7,326 bases of DNA, from the NCBI GenBank assembly GCA_945836835.1, contig CAMAML010000055.1:1-7326 (forward strand). The letters are read 5' to 3'. This DNA is from an uncultured cyanobacterium (lineage in GTDB: Bacteria; Cyanobacteriota; Vampirovibrionia; Gastranaerophilales; Gastranaerophilaceae). The translations under genes and the position numbers were made by a program. Below, in pieces: positions 1-6,345 of this stretch. Position 1 is the first letter of the stretch. Each line of letters starts with the position of its first letter. The notes beneath the pieces were generated by a model that saw nothing but the letters and a program-made list of their open reading frames with translations, did not search any database and was not told where the DNA came from.

Positions 1-49
1 CTAAATTCGCCTTTAAAAAATAATTACCAAAGGCTCATTAAGAAATTCT

Positions 50-184
50 ACCCTCGTAGGTAGAGGGTCACAGTTACGGTTAATCGGCACTCGTGCAATG
101 CCCAAATAAACGTTAAAATCTCCTCTCCCGTAGGTAGCGGGGTAATTTTACCGTTATTTGGGCGTCGCGTGACTTGCCAAATAA
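50..184. repeat. Diverged direct repeat, two copies of about 75 bp
   Basis: Copy one begins at GTAGGTAG (56-63) and copy two at the same word (130-137). Both then run through a GGG, a TTAC.GTTA core, a CG-rich stretch and the exact word CCAAATAA (102-109 and 177-184). The offset is 74 at the start and 75 at the end, so one indel separates the copies. Each GTAGGTAG sits in the loop of a small hairpin: ACCCTC with GAGGGT at 50-68, and CCCG with CGGG at 127-141. Many substitutions separate the copies, so the duplication is old or the structure, not the sequence, is being kept. Confidence 0.6.
101..162. other. Long imperfect hairpin
   Basis: The left arm (101-119, starting CCCAAATAA) pairs with the right arm (145-162, ending TTATTTGGG) over 18 positions with one mismatch and one bulged A. 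Inside it, CCCG (127-130) pairs with CGGG (138-141) around a TAGGTAG loop. There is no T-run after either arm, so this is not a standard intrinsic terminator. The structure spans parts of both copies of the 75-bp repeat. Confidence 0.6.
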
Positions 185-185
185 T

Positions 186-311
186 CGTAACTTTCGCCCC
201 GTCGTGTCCTGCGGAAAAACGATGACGCAGCTCTCCTTCGGCATTCCGCTCGCTCTGCTCACTCCACTCTACGCAAAATCCGCCTCCCGCTTGGATAGGG
301 CGAACGTTACG
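186..311. repeat. Long-range inverted repeat (14 bp arms)
   Basis: CGTAACTTTCGCCC at 186-199 is the reverse complement of GGGCGAACGTTACG at 298-311 except at one position. The arms enclose 98 bp with a smaller CTGCG/CGCAG hairpin (209-213 with 226-230) and the pyrimidine-rich GCTC-like tract. The arrangement could be the closing stem of a folded RNA or the remnant of a small mobile repeat; nothing here decides between them. Confidence 0.5.
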
Positions 312-409
312 CTTAAATTATCGTTCGTAAGACGCAACTGTGGTTGAACAACCAACCGCCTTACTTGTCTTGTGTTTCCTTTACGCTAGGGTTACTCCGC
401 GAGACGCGA

Positions 410-895
410 TTATCCTTGCTTCCCGCCGAGGTTCTTTACTTGATTAACCATATCCGAAACTATTCGGTATATATGTTCGGTTAAATTTGCCTCCCGCCAT
501 GACGTTACTTTTCGGGTAACCTCAAGTCCGTCTGACGGAATTGGTATCATACAATATTTGTCCGAATATAAATGATATACCTTTTTCGGCTTATCAAGTT
601 CGGTTACTGACGTCAATGGTTTTTCGTTATTTTTTAAATCCAGTAATGAAAATTTTACAAATGTATCCTGTCCTGTTTCTTGTATATTTTTCTCAGCAGT
701 TACTTCCAGTGCCATTTTATTATGTCTAAGATAATTTGCCAAAGTGCTTCTCGAGTTCCTCAAAGTTAAGAAATATTCATCGCTTAACCCGTCCAAAGGT
801 ATTCTTACATACTTTGCTTCATCTTTGGCTTGTTTTGCCAAGTGCTTTTCAAACAGTCTGTCCGAATTTGCTATAAAAATTTTGGGTATTCTCAT
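410..895 (-). CDS. Hypothetical protein, 161 residues
   Basis: I do not recognise this protein. It is a soluble-looking, charged 161-residue polypeptide with no signal peptide or membrane segment. The N-terminus (MRIPKIFIANSDRLFEKHL) is basic and amphipathic; a short segment around residues 105-125 (KVYHLYSDKYCMIPIPSDG) is aromatic and could be the core of a small beta-rich fold. The reading frame is open throughout and starts at an ATG with a good GGAG ribosome site (903-906 on the reverse strand, 7 nt spacer), which supports it as a real gene. It follows nth by 68 bp on the same strand with no terminator between, so read-through from the upstream pair is possible. A weak TATAGT at 922-927 could be its own -10, without a convincing -35. 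Beyond its stop lies the repeat-rich non-coding region. Confidence 0.65.
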   Translation of the reverse strand: MRIPKIFIANSDRLFEKHLAKQAKDEAKYVRIPLDGLSDEYFLTLRNSRSTLANYLRHNKMALEVTAEKNIQETGQDTFVKFSLLDLKNNEKPLTSVTELDKPKKVYHLYSDKYCMIPIPSDGLEVTRKVTSWREANLTEHIYRIVSDMVNQVKNLGGKQG

Positions 896-963
896 TTTTA
901 TTCTCCACCGTTAGTTCATCTACTATATAGTCCAAAAATAAAATAATTTGCTAGATTGTTAAT

Positions 964-1599
964 TTATATTAACTTATCGCAATATTTTTCTATCGGGCAT
1001 GCCGAGCAATTCGGTTTTAAGGGTTTGCATACATTTTGACCGTGGGTTACGATGAGGGTATTTATGTCAATCCAGTATTTTTCGGGTAATTTTTCTCTGA
1101 GCGCAAACTCTGTTTCCTCGGGGGTTTTGGTTTTTACGTAGCCGAGTCTGTTAAAAATTCTGTGGACATGCACGTCAACGCAAATTGCAGGCTTTTTGAA
1201 CCCTCTTGCGACGACCAAATTCGCTGTTTTACGCCCGACCCCGTTAAACTTCATCAGAGCGTCTATTGTGTCGGGAACTTTGCCGTCGTAATTTTCCACA
1301 ATTTCTTTTGAAAGTTGTATGATTTGCTTTGCCTTGTTTGCATAAAATCCAACGGGATAAATCGCCTCACACAAGGCTTTTTCGTCACAGGTTGCAAAGT
1401 CTTCGGGGGTTTTGCCGAGCTTAAGCATCCTCAGTGTTGCGGGATAGGTCGTTCTGTCGTTTGTTCTCAGGCTTAATATGCACGAAATCAGCACCAAGTA
1501 TGGAGACTCAAACGTGTCCATCAACTCTACAAACTCGCTGCGTTGCTGTTTTGCATTTATCAGGTTTGAAACTATTTTATCTATATTTTTGTCATTCAT
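964..1599 (-). CDS. nth: Endonuclease III (DNA glycosylase/AP lyase)
   Basis: This 211-residue protein has the full length and all hallmarks of endonuclease III, the base-excision repair enzyme that removes oxidised pyrimidines and cleaves the AP site. The helix-hairpin-helix is at about 115-130 (FNGVGRKTANLVV) with the expected catalytic Lys124; the catalytic Asp142 is in VDVHVHRIFNRLG. The C-terminal iron-sulfur loop is intact: Cys191, 198, 201 and 207 give the C-x6-C-x2-C-x5-C spacing for a 4Fe-4S cluster. In the helix that in E. coli Nth reads LLSAQATD, this protein has ILSLRTND, so the DNA-wedging Gln is Arg45; as I recall, such LRT or QRT variants occur in a branch of the family. The ATG at 1599 has no clear ribosome site, but it lies only 14 bp after the Xre gene, so translational coupling is likely. 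Confidence 0.95.
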   Translation of the reverse strand: MNDKNIDKIVSNLINAKQQRSEFVELMDTFESPYLVLISCILSLRTNDRTTYPATLRMLKLGKTPEDFATCDEKALCEAIYPVGFYANKAKQIIQLSKEIVENYDGKVPDTIDALMKFNGVGRKTANLVVARGFKKPAICVDVHVHRIFNRLGYVKTKTPEETEFALREKLPEKYWIDINTLIVTHGQNVCKPLKPNCSACPIEKYCDKLI

Positions 1600-1613
1600 A
1601 GACTTATTGTAAT

Positions 1614-1943
1614 CTAAGAATTAAATTTTTTCAAATTTGTTAGAAAAGAATATACAAATTCAAGTTCTTCGTCGCTACAGGTGTCCAATGTCGACTTAAT
1701 ATTTGTAACAAGTTCTTCTCTTGATGAAACTTGGACATAATCGAACAGATCTCTAATCGGAACGGAAAACGCCTCTGACATCTTTGACAACGTGTCATAA
1801 CTCGTAAAGTACATGCCCGTTTCAATTCTGCTTATGGTTTGGTATTCCAAGCCGACTATTTCCGCAAGCTGTTCCTGCGTGTAGCCTTTACTTTCTCTTA
1901 ACTTTTTAATTCTTTTCCCGAAGGATTTATTTCCGGACGCCAT
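1614..1943 (-). CDS. Xre-family helix-turn-helix regulator
   Basis: The 109-residue product is a small DNA-binding protein. Residues 9-65 form a lambda-repressor/Xre type HTH: GKRIKKLRESKGYTQEQLAE, then GLEYQTISRIETG with the recognition helix, and a closing helix ending VPIRDLFDY. The C-terminal 40 residues (about 70-109) are a short helical tail, perhaps for dimerisation, with no known ligand domain. I chose ATG 1943 over the GTG at 1949 because GAGG (1949-1952 on the reverse strand) would overlap the GTG but sits 5 nt from the ATG. It leads a likely operon with nth and faces the glycosyltransferase across a 157-bp gap containing a palindrome it may bind. What it controls is unknown; autoregulation and control of the divergent gene are inferences from layout. 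Confidence 0.9.
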   Translation of the reverse strand: MASGNKSFGKRIKKLRESKGYTQEQLAEIVGLEYQTISRIETGMYFTSYDTLSKMSEAFSVPIRDLFDYVQVSSREELVTNIKSTLDTCSDEELEFVYSFLTNLKKFNS

Positions 1944-1995
1944 TTTCACCTCACATTATCAATGATACAAATTCGTAACTCTCTCATAAATAACA

Positions 1996-2031
1996 TTTTA
2001 CATATATTTTTCACATAAAATATGCGTAAAA
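1996..2031. promoter_or_regulatory. 36-bp imperfect palindrome, candidate operator
   Basis: TTTTACATATATTTT (1996-2010) and AAAATATGCGTAAAA (2017-2031) are inverted copies matching at 13 of 15 positions with a 6-bp centre. It lies between the divergent Xre regulator and glycosyltransferase, upstream of both, and carries no T-run after a GC-rich stem, so it is not terminator-like. Binding by the neighbouring Xre protein is inferred from position and symmetry only; the AT-rich composition raises the chance of coincidence. Confidence 0.45.
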
Positions 2032-2071
2032 TATCTTATGCCCTTTGGGGAGGGTAAATTTTGAATTTTCA

Positions 2072-2080
2072 TGGTATAAT
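2072..2080 (+). promoter_or_regulatory. Extended -10 promoter for the glycosyltransferase operon
   Basis: TGGTATAAT gives a perfect -10 hexamer (2075-2080) with the TGn extension (2072-2074). No good -35 is found 17 bp upstream, as is usual for extended -10 promoters. The expected start near 2087 falls inside the purine-rich ribosome site, giving a leader of only about 14 nt (GGGAGAG then 7 nt to the ATG). Confidence 0.6.
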
Positions 2081-2100
2081 CGGGAGGGGAGAGAATTAGC

Positions 2101-3060
2101 ATGAAACTTGTAATCCAAATTCCGTGTTTGAACGAAGAAAAGTCTTTACCGATAACGCTCGAGGCGTTACCGAAACAAATTGACGGGATAGACGAAATCG
2201 AGATTGTCATAATTGATGACGGGTCGACGGACAGGACGGTCGAGGTTGCCCGCTCGTGGGGGGTAAAGCATATAGTAAGTTTTCCTAAAAATAAGGGGCT
2301 TGCAAAAGCGTTTGTGGCGGGGTTGAACGAGGCACTGGAGATTGGGGCGGACATTATTGTGAATACGGATGCCGACAATCAGTACAGTGCAAATGATATT
2401 GAAAAACTTATTAAGCCCGTGCTTGAAAAGAAGGCTGACATTGTAATCGGAGCAAGACCGGTTGCGGATATTGAAAGTTTTTCGCCGTTGAAAAAGATGT
2501 TACAAAAGTTAGGCTCTTGGGTTATGCGTCGGATAAGTTCGACGGAGGTTAAGGACGCACCGAGCGGGTTTAGGGCGTTTTCGAGGAGTGCGGCTCTTCA
2601 GTTGAATATTTTTGACTCTTACACATACACTCTTGAGACGATTATTCAGTCGGGTGCAAAGTCGCTTACCGTGACAAATGTGGATGTTGGGGTAAATCCC
2701 GAGCTTAGGGAGTCAAGGTTGTTTAAAAATATGTTCGTGTATATTTCACGTTCAATTTTTACCATGCTTAGAATGTTCATCGTATACAGACCGTTCAGGT
2801 TCTTTATAATCTGTGCTTTAATCTCTCTGTTCATCGGGATTATGCTTAGCGGGCGGTTTCTGTATTTCTACCTTATCGGAGACGGCAGGGGGCATGTTCA
2901 GTCTTTGATTTTTGCCGCAATATTCCTTCTTGCGGGGGTTCAGACCGCTCTTATCGCGGTTCTTGCGGAGCTGGTTTCCATTAACAGAAAACTCATTGAG
3001 GACGTGCAAAAAAGGGTTAAGATGTTTAGCTTGAAAAATTTTTCTGATGATTTAAAATAA
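2101..3060 (+). CDS. Membrane-anchored family 2 glycosyltransferase
   Basis: The 319-residue product is a GT-A fold family 2 glycosyltransferase of the dolichol-phosphate-mannose synthase / GtrB-like type. The N-terminal catalytic domain shows IPCLNEE (7-13), IIDDGSTD (37-44) for nucleotide binding, the metal-binding DAD motif at 90-92 in NTDADNQY, and SGFRAF (155-160). Two hydrophobic segments at about 232-256 and 266-292 anchor the C-terminus. Relatives move a sugar from a nucleotide donor to a polyprenyl phosphate at the cytoplasmic face; the exact sugar and acceptor cannot be read here. The start has a strong GGGGAGAG ribosome site 7 nt upstream. It precedes pgpH by only 39 bp and is likely its operon leader, although possible internal promoters sit in that junction. 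Confidence 0.88.
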   Translation: MKLVIQIPCLNEEKSLPITLEALPKQIDGIDEIEIVIIDDGSTDRTVEVARSWGVKHIVSFPKNKGLAKAFVAGLNEALEIGADIIVNTDADNQYSANDIEKLIKPVLEKKADIVIGARPVADIESFSPLKKMLQKLGSWVMRRISSTEVKDAPSGFRAFSRSAALQLNIFDSYTYTLETIIQSGAKSLTVTNVDVGVNPELRESRLFKNMFVYISRSIFTMLRMFIVYRPFRFFIICALISLFIGIMLSGRFLYFYLIGDGRGHVQSLIFAAIFLLAGVQTALIAVLAELVSINRKLIEDVQKRVKMFSLKNFSDDLK

Positions 3061-3069
3061 GGTTATAAT
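3031..3069 (+). promoter_or_regulatory. Possible internal promoter for pgpH
   Basis: Two overlapping candidates lie at the end of the glycosyltransferase gene. TTGAAA (3031-3036) and TAAAAT (3053-3058) are 16 bp apart, and a perfect TATAAT (3064-3069) follows with only TTTCTG as a -35 at 17 bp. Either could give the pgpH-ybeY-dgkA block partly independent expression. AT-rich sequence makes such matches common, so this is tentative. Confidence 0.35.
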
Positions 3070-3099
3070 TTTACTTTTAAAAGTGAAGTAAGGTGGTAT

Positions 3100-5340
3100 A
3101 TGAAAATTATAAATAATATAAAAGATTTTTTATCTTCCGGCGTGGTCGTAAAGTCGATGGCTGTTTTGGGGTTCTCGCTCGTAATGACGACGATTATCGC
3201 GTCCCAAAACTTCTTTTTTCAGGATATTATCGAAAACGGGATAAGTAAAAAAGATATTTACGCACAAAAAACGCTTGTGGTTGAGGATGTTGTAAGAACA
3301 GCCCAACGCAAAAAGGAGCTTACCCAAAAAATTGACCCCGTTCTAACCAAGACGGGGGACGATTTTATAAGAAGTAACCTTGAAACGCTTGAAAATTCAA
3401 TACTTCAAATCCGCAAAAAAGACGTTCAGGAAAGCGAAAAAAAAGAAGAAATTTCACTTCTGTTTGATATTTCAAACCCGACGACCAAAGATTTTGTCGT
3501 AAACTTTTTCTTAAAATCCGAAGAGCCTACCTTAAAAGAGGTTTTTGAAAAGGCAAATACGACCCTTGCAAGCACTTTGAACACGGGGATTTCGGAAAAA
3601 GATTTTGAAAACAACAGGGTGAACAAGATTATTGCGGCAAACTTGGTCTCAAATGTTTCAAAACGCCAAATAACTATTATCGAGGCGCTTTTGAGCCAAA
3701 TTATCGTCCCGAACCTGATTGTTGATGAGGACGCAACCGAGATGGCACGCAAAAACGCCGAAAACTCCGTAAAACCTTATGAAGTAACCTTCCAAAAGGG
3801 TGAAAAAATCGTCTTTGAAGGGGAAGGACTTACGACAAGGCTGAAATTAGACGCACTCCGTCAGGCGGGTTATAACGTATACGAGCTGAATTGGCAAGGG
3901 GTAACGGGAATTTTTGCACTCGTTCTTCTCGCAACCTTTATTTATATATTCTATATGAGATTTTTTGCAAAAAAATTTGTAGAACCTAAATATTACGGGG
4001 TCGGGGCGTTTCTTGCAATACTGCTTGCCTCGTCGGCGGTGCTTATCCCGACGGGATTTTCGCCGTATGTTCTGCCGATACCGGCGTTTGTATTTTTGTT
4101 GTCAATATTTACAAGCCCAAGGGTTGCGTTCGTTGCGATTACAGTTTTGCTTTCGGTGCTGTCGATTGGCATGCAGTACCAAATCCAGTTTGTCGTGGCT
4201 TTTTTGCTCTTGAGCTTGGTTTCAATCGTAACAGTTTCTCAAATCAGATACTCAAGACGTTTTGACCTGCTGAAAGCGGGATTGATTGTTTCCGTCGTCG
4301 GAGTTCTTGTTGTTTTGAGCATATATGTTCTCGAAAAATGTTTAATAGATGTGAACAATGCACTTATTTTGAGAGACTGTGCGTACATTTTTGCAAACGG
4401 GATAATAAGCTCGATGATTGTGTTCGGTGTTATTCCGCTGTTTGAAAACATGTTTGGGATAATAACCCCGTACGGGCTTGCCGAGCTTTCCGACCATAAC
4501 CAAGACTTGCTTAAAACCCTTCTAAGATGTGCACCGGGGACTTATCACCACAGTCTTATGGTTGCAAACCTTTGTGAGGCGGCTGCCGAGGCAATCGGTG
4601 CAGATCCGATTTTAGCACGTGTGGGTGCATATTACCACGATATCGGGAAGTTAAAGCGACCTCTGTTTTTCATCGAAAACCAGTCCTACTTCGTAAACGA
4701 CAACCCGCACAACAACTACACCCCTCGTGTCAGCAAGATGTTGATTACGGCTCACCCGAACGACGGGATTGAATACGCAAAAAAATATAAGCTCCCGCCT
4801 ATTATCCATAATTTCATTCTTCAGCACCACGGTGAAGGTTTGGTAAGCTACTTCTACAACGAGGCGGTAAAAGAAGAAGGCGCGGAAAACGTTCAAAAAG
4901 ACCAATTCCGCTACCCCGGACCAAAACCGAACATGAAAGAAACCGCAATTCTTATGCTTGCGGACGCAATAGAATCAGCCGTCAGGGCTGCGAAAAACCC
5001 GACGCCTGAAGATATAGAAAAAATTATCGACAAAATTATAACGGAAAGGCTCAATGACGGTCAACTTTCGGACAGCCCGCTTACTCTTCGTGATATTCAG
5101 GTTATTGCGACGACTTTCAGCAGAATTTTGCGGGGTATGCAGCACGAAAGAATTAAGTATCAGGAGGTTGACGAGCAGCTTGCGAAAAACAAACTCAACG
5201 TGACAAACAAGCTCCTTGACGCCGATTTGGAAAACAAGATTTTGGAACTGGAAAATCAGGCAAAAAACCTTTCGGTTAAACCAAATTCCGTTGATAAGCC
5301 AACTGATGACCATAAAAATGAGGACAACAAAAATGCCTGA
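3100..5340 (+). CDS. pgpH: PgpH-type 7TM-HD cyclic-di-AMP phosphodiesterase
   Basis: The 746-residue protein has the full PgpH/YqfF architecture. A signal-anchor helix is at about 14-35, then an extracytoplasmic 7TMR-HDED domain (about 40-262), a cluster of seven hydrophobic helices (about 266-455) and a cytoplasmic HD domain (about 465-690). Metal-binding residues are present: His484 in PGTYHHS, His513-Asp514 in YYHDIGK, His552 in ITAHP, His576-His577 in QHHG and Asp622 in LADAIES. Characterised relatives hydrolyse c-di-AMP to pApA and affect osmotic and cell-wall homeostasis. A hydrophilic, Lys/Asn-rich tail of about 50 residues follows the HD domain, and the ybeY ribosome site lies within its codons. 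The ATG at 3100 has AAGG 6 nt upstream. The stop overlaps the ybeY start by 8 nt, indicating coupled translation. The sensed signal is unknown. Confidence 0.95.
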   Translation: MKIINNIKDFLSSGVVVKSMAVLGFSLVMTTIIASQNFFFQDIIENGISKKDIYAQKTLVVEDVVRTAQRKKELTQKIDPVLTKTGDDFIRSNLETLENSILQIRKKDVQESEKKEEISLLFDISNPTTKDFVVNFFLKSEEPTLKEVFEKANTTLASTLNTGISEKDFENNRVNKIIAANLVSNVSKRQITIIEALLSQIIVPNLIVDEDATEMARKNAENSVKPYEVTFQKGEKIVFEGEGLTTRLKLDALRQAGYNVYELNWQGVTGIFALVLLATFIYIFYMRFFAKKFVEPKYYGVGAFLAILLASSAVLIPTGFSPYVLPIPAFVFLLSIFTSPRVAFVAITVLLSVLSIGMQYQIQFVVAFLLLSLVSIVTVSQIRYSRRFDLLKAGLIVSVVGVLVVLSIYVLEKCLIDVNNALILRDCAYIFANGIISSMIVFGVIPLFENMFGIITPYGLAELSDHNQDLLKTLLRCAPGTYHHSLMVANLCEAAAEAIGADPILARVGAYYHDIGKLKRPLFFIENQSYFVNDNPHNNYTPRVSKMLITAHPNDGIEYAKKYKLPPIIHNFILQHHGEGLVSYFYNEAVKEEGAENVQKDQFRYPGPKPNMKETAILMLADAIESAVRAAKNPTPEDIEKIIDKIITERLNDGQLSDSPLTLRDIQVIATTFSRILRGMQHERIKYQEVDEQLAKNKLNVTNKLLDADLENKILELENQAKNLSVKPNSVDKPTDDHKNEDNKNA

Positions 5341-5845
5341 GATAAACATTTTCAGCGAAAACATTTTTGAAGGTCGGGACTTGGACGAGAAATTTTTTAT
5401 CGACAAAGCCCGAAAAATCCTCGAATTTTATCTTCAAACCCCCGAAATTTACGAGAATTCCTGCTTACATAGAGATGACTACGACACGGTTTCGTTCGAT
5501 TTTTTATACTGCGACAGCAAAAAGACCCACGAGATTAATCGGGAATACAGGGAAAAAGATTACCCCGCAGATATAATCACGTTTGCGATTTTTGCGGACG
5601 CAAAAGAGGAAGAACGGTTTATTTTTGACGGCGAAATCAATCTCGGCGAGGTTCTGATAGCGTTAGACAAGGTCGACGAGGAGGCGGAGAAAAAGGGGAC
5701 GACAAAAGAGTTTGAGCTGATGTTTCTTATAAGCCACGGGATAATGCATTTGCTCGGATTTGACCACCAAACCGAAGAGGATTATAATTTTGTTGTAGGT
5801 ATGCAAAACAAAGCACTGGAAGCGGTGGGATATGACAAAGTATAA
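5333..5845 (+). CDS. ybeY: Endoribonuclease YbeY (rRNA maturation factor)
   Basis: A 170-residue YbeY, the single-strand-specific metallo-endoribonuclease needed for 16S rRNA 3'-end maturation and ribosome quality control. The zinc-binding motif H-x3-H-x5-H is intact as HGIMHLLGFDH (His135, His139, His145). The family block INREYREKDYPADIITF (68-84) is present and contains the likely conserved Arg73. The open frame extends upstream to 5216, but I start at ATG 5333: it has a GAGG ribosome site (5320-5323) at 9 nt, the product then begins like other YbeY proteins, and the extension only overlaps pgpH codons. ATGCCTGA forms the start/stop overlap with pgpH. Its end overlaps dgkA by 14 nt. The inserted acidic stretch around 86-98 (FADAKEEERFIFD) is variable in the family. 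Confidence 0.95.
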   Translation: MPEINIFSENIFEGRDLDEKFFIDKARKILEFYLQTPEIYENSCLHRDDYDTVSFDFLYCDSKKTHEINREYREKDYPADIITFAIFADAKEEERFIFDGEINLGEVLIALDKVDEEAEKKGTTKEFELMFLISHGIMHLLGFDHQTEEDYNFVVGMQNKALEAVGYDKV

Positions 5846-6215
5846 AAAACAGGGGTTTTCAAAGACCTTCAAAAACGCTCGAAAAGGGTTAAGGATAGTC
5901 CTAAAAAGTGAGCGGAACATCAGAATACATTTTTTGGCGGGGATATTGGCACTCCTCGTGGGGGCAGCTTTAGAAATAAGCAGAGTAGAACTTTGCATAG
6001 TTTTTATTGCAATATGTCTAGTCGTCGGGTTTGAGATGCTCAATTCCGCAATAGAATTTTCGCTCGACGCGGTTTTTCGGAACAAATATTCGATACTGGT
6101 CGGCATGGCAAAAGATATTTCGGCGGGTGCCGTCATGTTTGCAACATTTATCGCAATAATTATCGGGGTGATAATTTATACCCCCGCAATACTGGAGTTT
6201 TTTCTAAAACGCTGA
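5832..6215 (+). CDS. dgkA: DgkA-family diacylglycerol/undecaprenol kinase
   Basis: The 127-residue product is a small integral-membrane lipid kinase of the DgkA family. It has a basic amphipathic N-terminus, then three membrane helices at about 33-49, 52-75 and 97-118. Active-site residues of the family are visible: Glu27 in SERN, Glu68 and Asn71 in FEMLNSAIE, Glu75, Asp79, and Lys94-Asp95 in AKDISAGAV. In Gram-positive bacteria the homologue phosphorylates undecaprenol, feeding the lipid carrier used in wall synthesis; in E. coli it phosphorylates diacylglycerol. Substrate cannot be assigned from sequence, but the neighbouring wall-type glycosyltransferase makes a polyprenol substrate attractive. 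The start overlaps ybeY by 14 nt with a weak GGTGG upstream, so coupling is expected. No clear terminator follows in the 130-bp gap to the next gene. Confidence 0.93.
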   Translation: MTKYKKQGFSKTFKNARKGLRIVLKSERNIRIHFLAGILALLVGAALEISRVELCIVFIAICLVVGFEMLNSAIEFSLDAVFRNKYSILVGMAKDISAGAVMFATFIAIIIGVIIYTPAILEFFLKR

Positions 6216-6306
6216 TATTGCAAGGGTTATAAGCGGGATGTTCAACAAATATTTATAACGATATAAAGATTATGTAAGGAAATCAAGGTTTCGGGTTCTT
6301 TTGAAT

Positions 6307-6317
6307 TATAATATGAT
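6307..6317 (+). promoter_or_regulatory. Possible -10 for the HEAT-like gene
   Basis: TATAAT (6307-6312) overlaps TATGAT (6312-6317), about 30-40 bp before the ATG. At 17 bp upstream only CAAGGT or TTTCGG is found as a -35, so the match is weak on that side. The separate position of the gene, 130 bp after dgkA, makes its own promoter plausible. Confidence 0.35.
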
Positions 6318-6345
6318 TATAGGTTAGAAAAATTGGAGATTGGAC

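Larger units (their letters stand above)
1..409. other. Non-coding, repeat-rich structured region
   Basis: I see no credible coding region on either strand; stops are frequent in all frames and nothing resembles a protein family. The stretch is instead dense in structure: a small hairpin at 50-68, a diverged 74-75 bp duplication, a long hairpin at 101-162, an inverted repeat joining 186-199 to 298-311, a pyrimidine-rich tract around 231-270 built of GCTC-like units, and a GGTTG/CAACC hairpin near 342-353. It lies downstream of the minus-strand gene ending at 410, so it may be that gene's 3' region, a decayed element or an RNA gene. I found no match by eye to tRNA, tmRNA, SRP RNA, RNase P RNA or 6S RNA signatures. 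Confidence 0.6.

Noticed and set aside
50..184. CRISPR-like array
   Set aside because: There are only two copies, strongly diverged and about 75 bp apart with no conserved repeat/unique spacer pattern and no cas gene.
541..729. 62-residue plus-strand open frame
   Set aside because: It is antisense to the 410-895 gene, which has a better ribosome site and more natural composition.
1998..2378. 126-residue minus-strand open frame
   Set aside because: It is antisense to the start of the glycosyltransferase and covers the palindrome; low-complexity Ser/Ile/Pro composition and no ribosome site argue for a shadow.
5216..5332. N-terminal extension of YbeY
   Set aside because: The extra 39 residues are out-of-frame pgpH coding sequence; ATG 5333 has a ribosome site and matches the usual YbeY start.
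4975..5406. 143-residue minus-strand open frame
   Set aside because: It is antisense to the end of pgpH and start of ybeY and resembles no protein.
5663..6136. 157-residue minus-strand open frame
   Set aside because: It lies wholly antisense to ybeY and dgkA, both of which have clear family motifs.
6216..6345. Terminator after dgkA
   Set aside because: GTTATAA and TTATAAC (about 6227-6259) can pair, but the stem is weak and AT-only with a 19-nt loop and no T-run.
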